This document shows positions 1 to 10,479 of a stretch of 64,000 nt of DNA, piece by piece. The position numbers and the translations under genes were made by a program. This stretch comes from CAUZIZ01 sp965219005. Lineage in GTDB: Bacteria; Acidobacteriota; UBA6911; RPQK01; JAJDTT01. The notes below the pieces were generated by a model, which was not told where the DNA came from, did no database searches, and saw only the letters and a list, made by a program, of their open reading frames with translations. The first letter of the stretch is position 1; each line of letters opens with the position of its first letter. The stretch lies in NCBI GenBank assembly GCA_965219005.1, contig CBDCMS010000003.1, positions 2,418,001-2,482,000 of the forward strand. Direction: 5' to 3'.

Positions 1-1
1 T

Positions 2-1744
<1,743 letters not shown>

Positions 1745-2649
1745 CCAGGTCGGACCCGGTTTCACGCTCGCTCACCCGGCCCTGCTGCTCTCGGCGATCT
1801 TGTGTGCAAGTGCCTGCAAGCTGGCCGTAGAGGAAACATCATCTGAGCCCGAGATTTCAACTGTGGCTTCGGTAAACGGACGTCCCGTCATCAAGCAAGA
1901 ATTTGAGGCGTATCTCGAACCCAGCCTGTCTGAGGAAACGGGATCAGTGGCGAACCGACGGGAGCAGTTCCGCGATTTTCTGACCCAGCAAATCCTGCTG
2001 GATCGCGCGGAAGAAAAGGGCATTACTGTCACAGATGCCGAACTGCAGGAACAAATCGGTGACGACCAGGAAGCCGGGGAAACGAACCCCAATGCAGTTA
2101 ATCGCCTACGCGCTTTTCTCAGGATCCAGAAGTTGTTGAAGAAGGAGCTCGGTCCGGAAATCAACGTTACCTTCCCCGAGATGCGGAACTACTACGAAGA
2201 CAACAAAAAACATTTCGTTGTGAAGGACCGCATTCGGGTGCTGGAAATCAGGATATGGGATCGGAAGGAGGCCGAGAAGATCGCAAAACGCCTGGCTCCC
2301 AATGATGTCAAGAGGTTTGAAGAGATGGCTCGGCTCCACTCCCAGGGTTCCACGGCTGCTTGGGGAGGACATCTAGGCTCCTTCGAACGCGGCGATCTGC
2401 CCCAGGAGTTCGAGGAAGTCGTCTTTTCCCTGAGGGCAGGTGGGATCAGCAGAATCGTTCGGTCACACCAGGGCTATCACATTTTTATGGCGGAAGAGAA
2501 AATTCCTCGCCATTCTCAAAGTTTCTACGAAGTACAAGCGGGGATCTTCGAGAAGCTGGTCAGTGAAAAGGAAATCGTCGCCAGAGACGCCTACCTGGAG
2601 AAGTTGCTCGATAGCACCGCGATTCAAATCTACGATGAAGCTCTGAATT

Positions 2650-3753
2650 TTGAAGGGATACTTCAGCATGCTGAGACCAAGAATTGATCTGGTATGGATA
2701 TCTGGGGAAACCGTTTTTGGGAGAACTCCATGGGTGGTTATACTGTCGCTTTTGCTTCTCTTCTTGACTCCTCTACCTGGGCAGGAAGAGCCGGTTCTAC
2801 TTGATGAAATCGTAGCCAAAGTAAACGAAGAGATCATCACGTGGCACGACGTCCAAGGAGAGCTGGCAGTGCTGAAGGCGGGTCTCCAGGGGACAATGAA
2901 AGACGCAGGAGAAAGGGAAAAGCGTTACGAAGTCGAAAAACGGGCGACGCTCAAGGGGATGATCCAAAGCAGGCTTATGATGCAAAAGGCTGAAGAAATG
3001 GGAATCGGGGCCAATGCAGATGTACAGGTCTCAGCCTACCTGGACTATATGCGCAAGGAAGCGGGAATCCCCACTATGGAGGTGTTCGATCAGGTCTTAC
3101 GTCGGCAGGGATCTTCACTGAACGACCTCCGTCGTATATCCAGGCAGAAATACATCGGGGAGACCCTTGTCTATCAGCTCGTGCATTCCAGATTGACGGT
3201 GATGACAAAGGAGATTGAGGAATACTACAACGCGAACATCGAGCGCTACACGGAGCCCGCCGAAGTCGAGCTTGCCGAGATCCTGTTCCTTACAGAAGGG
3301 AAGGATAAAGCGACCGTCCGGAGCAAGGCCGAAAAAGTCCTCTCTCAATTGAAAGCCGGGACGCCTTTCGAGGAGCTCGCCAAGGAGTCATCCGAGGGTC
3401 CCAGCGCATCTAAGGGGGGGGCTATCGGAACCTTTAAGCGTGGATCTATGTCCGAGGCAATGGAGGCGGTTGCCTTCAGCCTCGAGGCGGGAACATTCAG
3501 CGGAATTATCGAGGCCGAATACGGCTTCCAGATCATCAAAGTCTTGAGCACAAAGCCTGCTCATAAGAAGACGTTGGAAGAAGTAGGGGACGAAATCCAC
3601 ATGAGGGTACGGGACGAAAAAGCCAAGCCTGACATTCAGAAGTTCCTGGAAGAGCTCCGCCGCGAAAGCTATATCTACGTGGCTCCGGAGTATCGAAAAA
3701 AGTTCGATGTCGAAGGACTGGGTACCGTGAAACCCACGGAATCCCAGGGCTAG
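2650..3753 (+). CDS. SurA-like peptidyl-prolyl cis-trans isomerase
   Basis: Second periplasmic parvulin-type chaperone. A hydrophobic signal (VVILSLLLLFLTPLPG, residues ~29-44) is followed by a SurA N-terminal domain (DEIVAKVNEEIITWHDV) and one parvulin domain around residues 200-300 (VELAEILF, GGAIGTFKRGSM, GFQIIKV). Classical SurA has two parvulin domains; only one is here, which is common outside Proteobacteria. An alternative start is the ATG at 2668. The stop codon TAG at 3751-3753 lies inside the left arm of repeat element A, so the element abuts the end of the gene exactly. Confidence 0.88.
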   Translation: MKGYFSMLRPRIDLVWISGETVFGRTPWVVILSLLLLFLTPLPGQEEPVLLDEIVAKVNEEIITWHDVQGELAVLKAGLQGTMKDAGEREKRYEVEKRATLKGMIQSRLMMQKAEEMGIGANADVQVSAYLDYMRKEAGIPTMEVFDQVLRRQGSSLNDLRRISRQKYIGETLVYQLVHSRLTVMTKEIEEYYNANIERYTEPAEVELAEILFLTEGKDKATVRSKAEKVLSQLKAGTPFEELAKESSEGPSASKGGAIGTFKRGSMSEAMEAVAFSLEAGTFSGIIEAEYGFQIIKVLSTKPAHKKTLEEVGDEIHMRVRDEKAKPDIQKFLEELRRESYIYVAPEYRKKFDVEGLGTVKPTESQG

Positions 3754-4029
3754 GAGCCTGTCCGAGTAATGGTGCGGGTTGCGAGAATGGGGCTTGCGAG
3801 GCGAGATCAAGGCGGGAGGAGGAAGTCGATGTTCTGCCATCTACGACGACGACCAACGCAGAGATCGGCCGCAACCCCCATTCTCCCTACGGGTTACAGG
3901 CGGCGTCAGCCCATCTGCTGTGTTCGGGCTCCTCGACGATGGCCGAACATCGACAGCGTCGCCCTGCCTTGCAGCTGGACCAACGGCGCCTGTAACGCAA
4001 CCCACACCATTACTCGGATAGGCTCCTAG
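3750..4029. repeat. Structured inverted-repeat element, copy A (280 bp)
   Basis: Ends form 34-bp inverted arms (3750-3783 and 3996-4029) with two mismatches. Nested inside is a second stem, 3783-3798 with 3870-3885, and a third, 3893-3902 with 3986-3995. A core of about 70 nt (3799-3869) is nearly identical to 51523-51593 in copy B, while all three stems differ from copy B yet remain self-complementary. It contains no credible gene. It sits between two co-directional genes and includes the stop codon of the upstream one. It could be a non-autonomous mobile element, a structured RNA, or a cruciform-forming DNA site. Confidence 0.85.
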
Positions 4030-4094
4030 GGTTCGCGCAGGAATAACTTCGCAGAGTTGGCGCTCAGCTTTACGCCAGATTTGGTCGCGAACAA

Positions 4095-5051
4095 TTGAGG
4101 GAAACCGCAGGCGTAGCCGGGCCTACCGCACCGACGCTGGTGTGGATTTGTCCAAGCTGCGGAGCCTATCTTCAGCAGGCCGGGTCAGAAGAGAAACTGT
4201 GCACCGGCTGCCAGATTTCCTATCCGCGTTTGGAGGGTATCTGGCGCTGCCTGCCTCCAGCTAGAAACCGACACTTCGCTCAGTTCATCCAGGAATACAC
4301 GGAGGTAAGAAGGGCAGAAGGTCGGGGTTCCGACGATAGTAACTTCTATCGCACTCTTCCCCTTCAGGATCTTTCAGGCCGGCACAGCGAGGACTGGCGA
4401 ATTCGGTCCGTCAGCTATCAGAAATTGATCGAGCGGATTCTCGCTCAGTGCGAATCGGAAGAAGAAAGGGCACCGAAGATCCTGGATCTGGGAGCCGGTA
4501 ACGGGTGGTTATCCTACCGTCTCGCGGCCCGCGGTCATCAGACAATAGCCGTTGACCTACTCACCAACAAAGCCGATGGCTTAGGGGCCCAGGTCCACTA
4601 CCCGGCAGCTTTCACCGCGGTGCAGGCCGAGTTCGATCACCTTCCCTTCGCATCCGACCAATTCGGGCTCACCGTCTTCAATGCCTCCTTCCACTACTCC
4701 ACCGACTATGAACTCACGCTGAGCGAAGCGCTCCGGGTGCTGGAGCCAGGGGGCCGCGTGGCCATCATGGATTCGGCGGTCTATCGAAATAGCGGCAGCG
4801 GAGAACAAATGGTGAGAGAACGGGAGATGGCCTTCTGCAGCGCGTATGGATTCGCCTCGAACTCGCTTCCCAACGAAAACTTTCTGACCTATGATCGGCT
4901 CCAGGATCTTGGCCACCGTCTCTCACTAAGCTGGGAGTTCATCAGACCCAACTACGGTTTGCGCTGGGCCCTGCGACCCTGGTGGGCCAGATTACGTGGA
5001 CGGCGTGAGCCGGCCAGCTTCCTTTTGATCGTGGGTACCGCAAGAAGGTAG
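4095..5051 (+). CDS. Zinc-ribbon class I SAM methyltransferase
   Basis: Predicted cytoplasmic methyltransferase. An N-terminal zinc ribbon has paired cysteines C19-x2-C22 and C36-x2-C39, followed by a Methyltransf_11-type Rossmann domain with the SAM loop LDLGAGNGW near residue 130 and the acidic AVDL strand end. The substrate is unknown; this architecture resembles small-molecule or lipid-linked methyltransferases more than rRNA enzymes. The start is TTG, the only reasonable one before the zinc ribbon. It is 11 bp from the next methyltransferase gene, so the two are probably an operon with the radical SAM gene behind them. Confidence 0.8.
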   Translation: MRETAGVAGPTAPTLVWICPSCGAYLQQAGSEEKLCTGCQISYPRLEGIWRCLPPARNRHFAQFIQEYTEVRRAEGRGSDDSNFYRTLPLQDLSGRHSEDWRIRSVSYQKLIERILAQCESEEERAPKILDLGAGNGWLSYRLAARGHQTIAVDLLTNKADGLGAQVHYPAAFTAVQAEFDHLPFASDQFGLTVFNASFHYSTDYELTLSEALRVLEPGGRVAIMDSAVYRNSGSGEQMVREREMAFCSAYGFASNSLPNENFLTYDRLQDLGHRLSLSWEFIRPNYGLRWALRPWWARLRGRREPASFLLIVGTARR

Positions 5052-5062
5052 ATCTCGTCCTC

Positions 5063-5812
5063 ATGCTGGAAACTTGGACAAAACCAAATTGGCTTCGAAA
5101 ACCCTGGCATCTTCTCGTATGGATTCAGTTTCAGCTCTTTCACAGGAACCGCTTGAGTCGAATCGTCCTGGAACGGGTGGGGGATCTGGAACTAGTGGTC
5201 CTACCCCACGTCTTTAATCCCCGATTGTTCTATACCAGCGACTTTCTCGTCAGCCAGCTCGATTCGGAATCGATTCCGTCGGGCTCACGCGTCCTGGATA
5301 TGGGGACCGGATCCGGTGTTTGCGCCGTGGTGGCTGCGTCCCTGGGAAGCCAGGTGGTGGCTGTGGACATTGACCCTGACGCCGCACGCTGTGCCCGCAT
5401 CAACGCACTGATCCACCAACTAGAGGATCGAATCGAAGTGCGTCAGGGAGACCTCTTTGCCCCGGTTGAGGGAGAACGTTTCGATACCATCCTGTTCAAT
5501 CCCCCCTTTTTCCGGGGGGAGCCCAAGGACCAGCTGGACCGAGCCTTCCGCAGCCAGCAGGTGGCGACGCGATTCGCGGAGGAACTGACCACACACCTCG
5601 CTCCTGGAGGCTCGGCCCTTGTGGTGCTCTCCTCCAACGGGGAAATAGCCACTTTTCTGGATGAATTCACTTCCCATTCCTTGGCTATTGAGCTGGTCGT
5701 GGAGCAGGATGTGATCAACGAGGTATTGAAGTTGTACCGCCTTACAGCTAAAACGGCTGGGAGATCGCCAATTGGTGACGCTCGGTGGCGCTCAGGTTCG
5801 AGCACATGCTGA
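5063..5812 (+). CDS. Class I SAM methyltransferase with NPPF motif
   Basis: Rossmann methyltransferase with SAM loop DMGTGSG near residue 79, acidic AVDIDPDA, and the catalytic motif NPPF near residue 146. NPPF/NPPY marks amino-methyltransferases of the HemK/PrmC and RsmC type that modify glutamine side chains or purine amino groups. At 249 aa it lacks the PrmC helical N-domain, so the target is not evident. Its stop overlaps the start of the next gene in an ATGCTGA arrangement, indicating translational coupling. Confidence 0.75.
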   Translation: MLETWTKPNWLRKPWHLLVWIQFQLFHRNRLSRIVLERVGDLELVVLPHVFNPRLFYTSDFLVSQLDSESIPSGSRVLDMGTGSGVCAVVAASLGSQVVAVDIDPDAARCARINALIHQLEDRIEVRQGDLFAPVEGERFDTILFNPPFFRGEPKDQLDRAFRSQQVATRFAEELTTHLAPGGSALVVLSSNGEIATFLDEFTSHSLAIELVVEQDVINEVLKLYRLTAKTAGRSPIGDARWRSGSSTC

Positions 5813-7281
5813 TTCTTTACAACCCTGCAAGCTCTTCTGAGCGTAAGCCGGTTCTCCCGATGTCGCTCCTGGCACTGGGAGCGCTGCTGGAAGAGAAACA
5901 CGACTATTTGATCATAGACGGCAATCTGGAACCGGATCCGGTTGAGAGCATCGAGCGGGCTATCCGGGAGACTCGGGCTGACGTCCTGGCAGTGACGGTG
6001 ATGCCGGGCCCACAACTGAGCCATGCCGTTCCCCAGTGCCGGCTCCTCAAAGCACGGCACCCTGACCTCACCATCATCTGGGGCGGATACTTCCCTACTC
6101 AGCACTACGACGTCTGTCTTCGAGCTGAGTACGTCGACTACGTGATCACGGGTCACGGCGAGCATGTCCTGAGGGACCTCCTGGATGCGCTCAGGCTAGG
6201 GAAGGACCCCGTGACGATTCCCGGGGTGGCCTCTCGATCGGCCCGCTCAGATTCGGTCAACTTCGCTGGCTCCGCGCCCATTCCGCATCCGGATCAGCTC
6301 CCCGACTTCCCCTACCATCGGGTCGATATCCAGCGTTACCACCGGAGGACTTTTCTGGGAGACCGGACGCTTTCTCACCACTCCAGCTACGGCTGCCCCT
6401 TTCTTTGCAATTTCTGCGCTGTGGTCAATCTGGTCAACGGTAACTGGTTGGCCCAATCGGCTGAGCGGACGGCTTCCACCGCACGACATCTGGCGAGCCA
6501 GTTTGGAGCCGACGCCATCGAGTTCCACGACAACAACTTCTTCGTCAGCGAAGCACGGACAGCCGAGTTCGCCGATCGAATTGCTGATCTGGGAATCTCC
6601 TGGTGGGGCGAATCGCGGATCGATACGCTACTGAAGTATTCGGACTCCACCTGGAAACTGATGCGTCAAAGTGGCCTCACAATGGCGTTTCTGGGAGCGG
6701 AGTCCGGCTCTGATGAGACCCTGAAAGCAATGGACAAGGGCGGCACCGCATCAGTAGACAAGACTCTGGCCATAGCCGAGAAGATGGCCCAAGTCGGCAT
6801 CATCCCCGAATTCTCTTTCGTCCTGGGAAACCCGCCAGATCCAGAGGGCGACGCTCATCAGACGCTGGAGTTCATCCGCAGCTTGAAACGGGTGAATCCG
6901 GCCAGCGAGATCATCCTCTACTTCTACACGCCGGTGCCTCTGGCAGGAACACTCTACGAGGAAGCCAAGTCTCAGGGATTCCATTTTCCCGAGACCTTGG
7001 AGGAGTGGATCGGTCCGGAATGGCTCGAGTTCTCGCAGAGGCGCAGCAGTCTGATGCCCTGGGCTACGGATCCACTGCGAAGAAGGATCCAGAACTTTGA
7101 GCGGGTTCTGAATGCCTACTACCCAACCTCTACCGATCTGAAACTGACAGCATCGATTCGTGTTCTACTGCGCGCGCTGGCCGCGTGGCGCTATCGTCTA
7201 CGAATCTACGCGTTCCCGTTAGAACTCGCACTCATCCATCGCCTGATTCCGTACAGACGTCCGGAGACTTCGGGGTTCTAG
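5806..7281 (+). CDS. B12-binding radical SAM protein (1 of 5)
   Basis: BchE/HpnP-like class B radical SAM enzyme. N-terminal cobalamin-binding-like Rossmann fold (LILYNPASS to about residue 150, including VTGHGEHVLRDL), then a radical SAM barrel with the cluster-binding C-x3-C-x2-C motif GCPFLCNFC near residue 197 and GAESGS. The product is unknown; such enzymes do methylations, ring rearrangements or cyclisations on lipids, cofactors and glycans. A GTG start 21 bp upstream is possible, but ATG at 5806 overlaps the previous stop and gives a typical N-terminus. Context with methyltransferases and glycan genes suggests tailoring of a surface lipid or sugar. Confidence 0.88.
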   Translation: MLILYNPASSSERKPVLPMSLLALGALLEEKHDYLIIDGNLEPDPVESIERAIRETRADVLAVTVMPGPQLSHAVPQCRLLKARHPDLTIIWGGYFPTQHYDVCLRAEYVDYVITGHGEHVLRDLLDALRLGKDPVTIPGVASRSARSDSVNFAGSAPIPHPDQLPDFPYHRVDIQRYHRRTFLGDRTLSHHSSYGCPFLCNFCAVVNLVNGNWLAQSAERTASTARHLASQFGADAIEFHDNNFFVSEARTAEFADRIADLGISWWGESRIDTLLKYSDSTWKLMRQSGLTMAFLGAESGSDETLKAMDKGGTASVDKTLAIAEKMAQVGIIPEFSFVLGNPPDPEGDAHQTLEFIRSLKRVNPASEIILYFYTPVPLAGTLYEEAKSQGFHFPETLEEWIGPEWLEFSQRRSSLMPWATDPLRRRIQNFERVLNAYYPTSTDLKLTASIRVLLRALAAWRYRLRIYAFPLELALIHRLIPYRRPETSGF

Positions 7282-7359
7282 AAGAAGGTTACAGTGACGC
7301 TACAAACCTTCACCATAGAATAGCGTGGGCGGCTGGGGGGGAAAGGTATCCGTCTGTTG

Positions 7360-7476
7360 ATGGCCTGGTGCGCGGGGATTTCCTTGTTGCAACAGGCACC
7401 AGGCCCGGAAGAGAAGCGACCCAACCTTCTGTTCATCCCCTTGCCGTCGGTATCAAAATCCCTCACGGACCACTAA
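7360..7476 (+). pseudogene. Possible remnant of a sulfatase gene 5' end
   Basis: Frame 7360-7476 encodes a short hydrophobic leader followed by EEKRPNLLFI, which resembles the start of arylsulfatases after the signal peptide (R-P-N-[LIV]-L-[FL]-I). The expected metal-binding DD that should follow is absent and the frame stops after 38 codons. The rest of 7282-7599 shows no gene. This would be debris at the site where the group II intron lies. The match is short, so the call is tentative. Confidence 0.3.
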
Positions 7477-8093
7477 GAGTTTGTCTGCGGGCGTCCCCTG
7501 GCTAGAAGGCATTTCCAGAGCGGAAGGAACCTCTGGTTTTCTGCTCAGTGTAGTTCACTCGACGTTCCCCGCGGGCAAACTTGAATGTCCGCTTCTAGGG
7601 TGCGCCGTGGTAAGGCGGCGCCTTCCCAGTGGGTGAAAGCCCCACCCGGCAACCGCTCCAGCCGGAAGCAACCGGAGCAACTGTGGAGGTAACGAAATGG
7701 TTGAAGCCTCTGGTGAAGCGAGTCACGAATTGGTGACCGCGCGAGTGTGCAGGCCGTAACGCGAGTGAACGCTGAGCAAGCCTCGAAAAGGACGATGCGC
7801 AGGCCGACCCGGCTCCTAGACCGGGGAAGGCTGATACGGCTGGGGAAGTGAGCGAATCAGGCACCCAGTCGCTGCGCCGGGGTAGTGGCGACAGCATGTA
7901 CACCAGGGAAGCGCACGCAACACGGGAAGCCCCTTGGCGTGGCCAGGGATGGCCAACCGGAGGCCCGTGAGGGACAGGCCGGGCGCCTGGGGGTGGCGGA
8001 GAGGCCCGTATTACTGAGGAAGCCGGGTAATGCCGGTGGAGGGAAGGAGCCTTAGTTCAAGACGAATGCAGGACGTAGTGAGGGACCAGGAGA

Positions 8094-9425
8094 TTGGGCA
8101 ACCTATCAACTCCGAAAAGGGTTCAGAAACTACAGAGGGCATTACACGCGAAAGCGAAGGCTGAGCCCCGCTATCGCTTCTATGCCCTGTACGACAAGAT
8201 CTACCGCGAGGATATTCTTGCCGCTGCCTATGCGCAGTGCCGCTCCAATCGGGGCGCGCCGGGCGTAGATGGGCAGGAGTTCGCGGATGTTGAGGCGTAT
8301 GGGGTAAAGCGGTGGCTGGGTGAACTGGCGCAAGCGCTCAGAGAGGAGAGGTATCGACCGGACCCCATTAGACGAGTGTTGATTCCGAAAGCCAATGGCC
8401 AGCTCCGGCCCTTGGGCATCTCGACCCTGCGGGATCGGGTCTGCATGACGGCAGCGATGCTGGTGCTGGAACCGATCTTCGAGGCCGACCTTCCATCAGA
8501 AATATACGCCTACCGACCGCAGCGCAATGCGCAGCAGGCGGTGGTGGAGGTGGAAGAGAGGCTGTTCCGCGGTCAGCGGGACGTCGTAGACGCCGACCTG
8601 TCGGATTATTTTGGCAGCCTTCCCCATGCCGAGCTGATGCAGTCACTGGCGCGCCGGATCGTTGATCGACGCGTGCTGCGCCTGATTAAGCAATGGCTGG
8701 AATGTGCCGTCGAAGAAACCGACAAGAGAGGACGGAAGAGACGCACGACCGAGGCCAAGGACAGCCGACGCGGCATCCCGCAGGGCTCCCCCATCTCACC
8801 GCTGCTGGCGAATCTGTATATGCGCCGGTTTGTGTTGGCATGGAAGAAGCTCGGGCTGGATCGAAGCTTGGGCAGTTGTCTCGTGATCTATGCGGATGAC
8901 CTGGTGATCTTGTGTCGGCGCGGCAAGGCGGAAGACGCCCTGCGGTCGCTGCGCGAGATCATGGGCAAGCTGAAGCTCACGGTCAACGAGGAAAAGACAC
9001 GGATCTACACGGTTCCGGAAGAGGAGTTCGACTTTTTGGGTTACACGTTTGGGCGGATGTACTCGGCGAGGACGGGCCAGGCCCGTCTCGGAATGCGTCC
9101 GTCGAAGAAGAGCATTAAGCGCATGGTTCGCAAGATCCACGCGATGACAGTGCCTTCGAGGACGTGGCTGGAGACCACGGAGTTAGTGCAGCAGTTGAAC
9201 CGCGCCCTGCGCGGCTGGGCGAACTACTCTCGGGTAGGGACGACCAGCCGGGCCTACCGGGCGCTGGACAACTACACCGCTCCGCGGTTGCGCCGGTGGC
9301 TGCGCCACAAGTACAAGGTCAGGCGACGCAAGGGCGGGACGTATCCCCTCTCGCACCTGTACGGGCACTTTGGACTCGTGCGCCTGACCCAACTTGGACG
9401 CGGCGAGCCGTGGGTGAAGGCGTGA
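8094..9425 (+). CDS. ltrA: Group II intron reverse transcriptase/maturase
   Basis: Intron-encoded protein of 443 aa that assists splicing and copies intron RNA into DNA. N-terminal RT0-like segment (LQRALHAKAKAEPRYRFYALYDK), RT motifs including RRGIPQGSPISPLLANLY and the catalytic YADD near residue 265, then domain X (maturase thumb; NRALRGWANYSR). The C-terminus (GHFGLVRLTQLGRGEPWVKA) has no H-N-H endonuclease motif, so it is an endonuclease-lacking type that would depend on replication forks or other nicks for priming. Start is TTG at 8094, with ACCAGGAG just upstream. Confidence 0.95.
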   Translation: MGNLSTPKRVQKLQRALHAKAKAEPRYRFYALYDKIYREDILAAAYAQCRSNRGAPGVDGQEFADVEAYGVKRWLGELAQALREERYRPDPIRRVLIPKANGQLRPLGISTLRDRVCMTAAMLVLEPIFEADLPSEIYAYRPQRNAQQAVVEVEERLFRGQRDVVDADLSDYFGSLPHAELMQSLARRIVDRRVLRLIKQWLECAVEETDKRGRKRRTTEAKDSRRGIPQGSPISPLLANLYMRRFVLAWKKLGLDRSLGSCLVIYADDLVILCRRGKAEDALRSLREIMGKLKLTVNEEKTRIYTVPEEEFDFLGYTFGRMYSARTGQARLGMRPSKKSIKRMVRKIHAMTVPSRTWLETTELVQQLNRALRGWANYSRVGTTSRAYRALDNYTAPRLRRWLRHKYKVRRRKGGTYPLSHLYGHFGLVRLTQLGRGEPWVKA

Positions 9426-9438
9426 GGTCTTGTCCGAA

Positions 9439-9470
9439 AGCCGGATGCGGTAGCTCCGCATGTCCGGTTT
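9439..9470 (+). ncRNA. Group II intron domain V
   Basis: Short hairpin beginning AGCCGGATGCGG, loop TAGC, and closing TCCGCATGTCCGGTTT. It carries the conserved AGC catalytic triad at 9439-9441 and the two-nucleotide bulge of domain V. It lies 13 nt behind the maturase stop codon, the normal place. Confidence 0.85.
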
Positions 9471-9712
9471 GATGAGGAGGGTGTGGAAACGGAGTGATGG
9501 TCCGGCTATTGAGGCACCGCCAGACGAAAGGGGCGGTAACAGATAGGCCGAACCTTAGACCACCGCGCCACATCCTTACTCTACTGCGGACATTGAGGTC
9601 TTCGGCAGAACGTCGAGTGAACCACGCTATGATCGCAGAACACCGGAGGCTTCTTCCGCTTTGGAAATGGCTTTTGGTCGTAGCGAGCGACCTCATACCG
9701 CCGAGTAGGGCT

Positions 9713-9860
9713 GAACGGCCGTTGGGCGTGTCTGGGACAAGAGACCGCTTCAGCGGTCTGGCGCGAAGCGCAATAGCCCCGGCGTTTACGCCGGGGTTGG
9801 CGACTGCATGGGGCTACCAGAGGCCCTTTCAAGGGCCTTCTCTACCAAAGGCTTTAGCCC
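9713..9860. repeat. Multi-hairpin repeat, left inverted arm
   Basis: About 148 bp containing successive short hairpins: ACCGCTTCAGCGGT, GCGCGAAGCGC, CCCCGGCGTTTACGCCGGGG, AGGCCCTTTCAAGGGCCT and GGCTTTAGCC. It matches the reverse complement of 10161-10308 closely, particularly over 9713-9800. This is a REP-like intergenic repeat family. The 300 bp between the arms (9861-10160) shows no gene; only short shadow frames occur there. Confidence 0.85.
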
Positions 9861-10160
9861 GATGTCCCTGTTTTCCATCGCGAAAATGTGAGTCCGGGTG
9901 GCATGGATTTCGCAGATTCATTGCGCCGGTCGTTCTAGTGATTGGGACTGCAAACACGGGTGTCGGTCCCGTCAGGACAGCTCTGATGGCGTCGCCGAAT
10001 CCCGTTCGCCTGGCAGGGAGGATTCGGCGTCGTATCCTTCAGTCGAAGAGATCTGCCGTTTGCCGTGGATTACATCCGCCGCCAGAAGGAGCACCATCGC
10101 CGGGGTCGAACCATCAATCGGCTGGAACGCGTCTGGTCTGTCGGCTCTAGATCATAATCC

Positions 10161-10308
10161 GGCTAAAGCCTCGGTTCGAGAAGGCCCCTGAAGGGACCTC
10201 AAGAGGGATGGATTGCCGACCAAACCCCCGCGTAAACGCCGGGGCTATTGCGCTTCGCGCCAGACCGCTGAAGCGGCCTCTTGTCCCAGACACGCCCAGC
10301 GGCCGTTC
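10161..10308. repeat. Multi-hairpin repeat, right inverted arm
   Basis: Reverse-complement partner of 9713-9860, containing GGCTAAAGCC, a 'GGCCCCTGAAGGGACC' type hairpin, CCCCGCGTAAACGCCGGGG, GCGCTTCGCGC and CCGCTGAAGCGG in order. The pair resembles a REP doublet with a 300-bp loop. It stands upstream of a radical SAM gene. Confidence 0.85.
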
Positions 10309-10410
10309 GATTTCGATCAAATCGGGCGCTGTCTGTAAGGTCCGGTGCCGACTATCACAAGCCAAGAATTCGCTTGACTTCTTGAAGGAAAGTTGTCTCC
10401 AACTGAGTAG

Positions 10411-10430
10411 ACTTGCAACCTGCAACCTGG
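10411..10430. repeat. Short heptamer repeat
   Basis: ACTTGCAACCTGCAACCTGG, nearly three units of a 7-bp period (ACYTGCA). One of several intergenic sites with the same period and related unit. Confidence 0.6.
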
Positions 10431-10479
10431 GATTCCAAATCTGTCCAATATTCTTTAGGATAGAAGGATCGGTAGCCAT

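Larger units (their letters stand above)
7600..9560 (+). mobile_element. Group II intron with encoded maturase
   Basis: A retroelement made of a self-splicing RNA and its reverse transcriptase. The 5' boundary is set at GTGCGCC (7600), the usual group II consensus, followed by a GC-rich structured leader of about 490 nt (7600-8093) with many short stems, the maturase ORF (8094-9425), domain V (9439-9470) and a domain VI-like long hairpin at about 9510-9556. The 3' end is approximate (9550-9565). It lies between two radical SAM genes, downstream of a possible sulfatase remnant, and does not interrupt an intact gene. Confidence 0.88.

Noticed and set aside
3769..4029. Short ORFs within element A and their antisense counterparts
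   Set aside because: Both copies read through the structured core in several frames; no start, motif or codon bias suggests a protein.
8094..9425. Reverse transcriptase of a retron, DGR or defence system
   Set aside because: It has a maturase domain X and sits inside a group II intron with domain V after it; no template/variable repeat pair seen.
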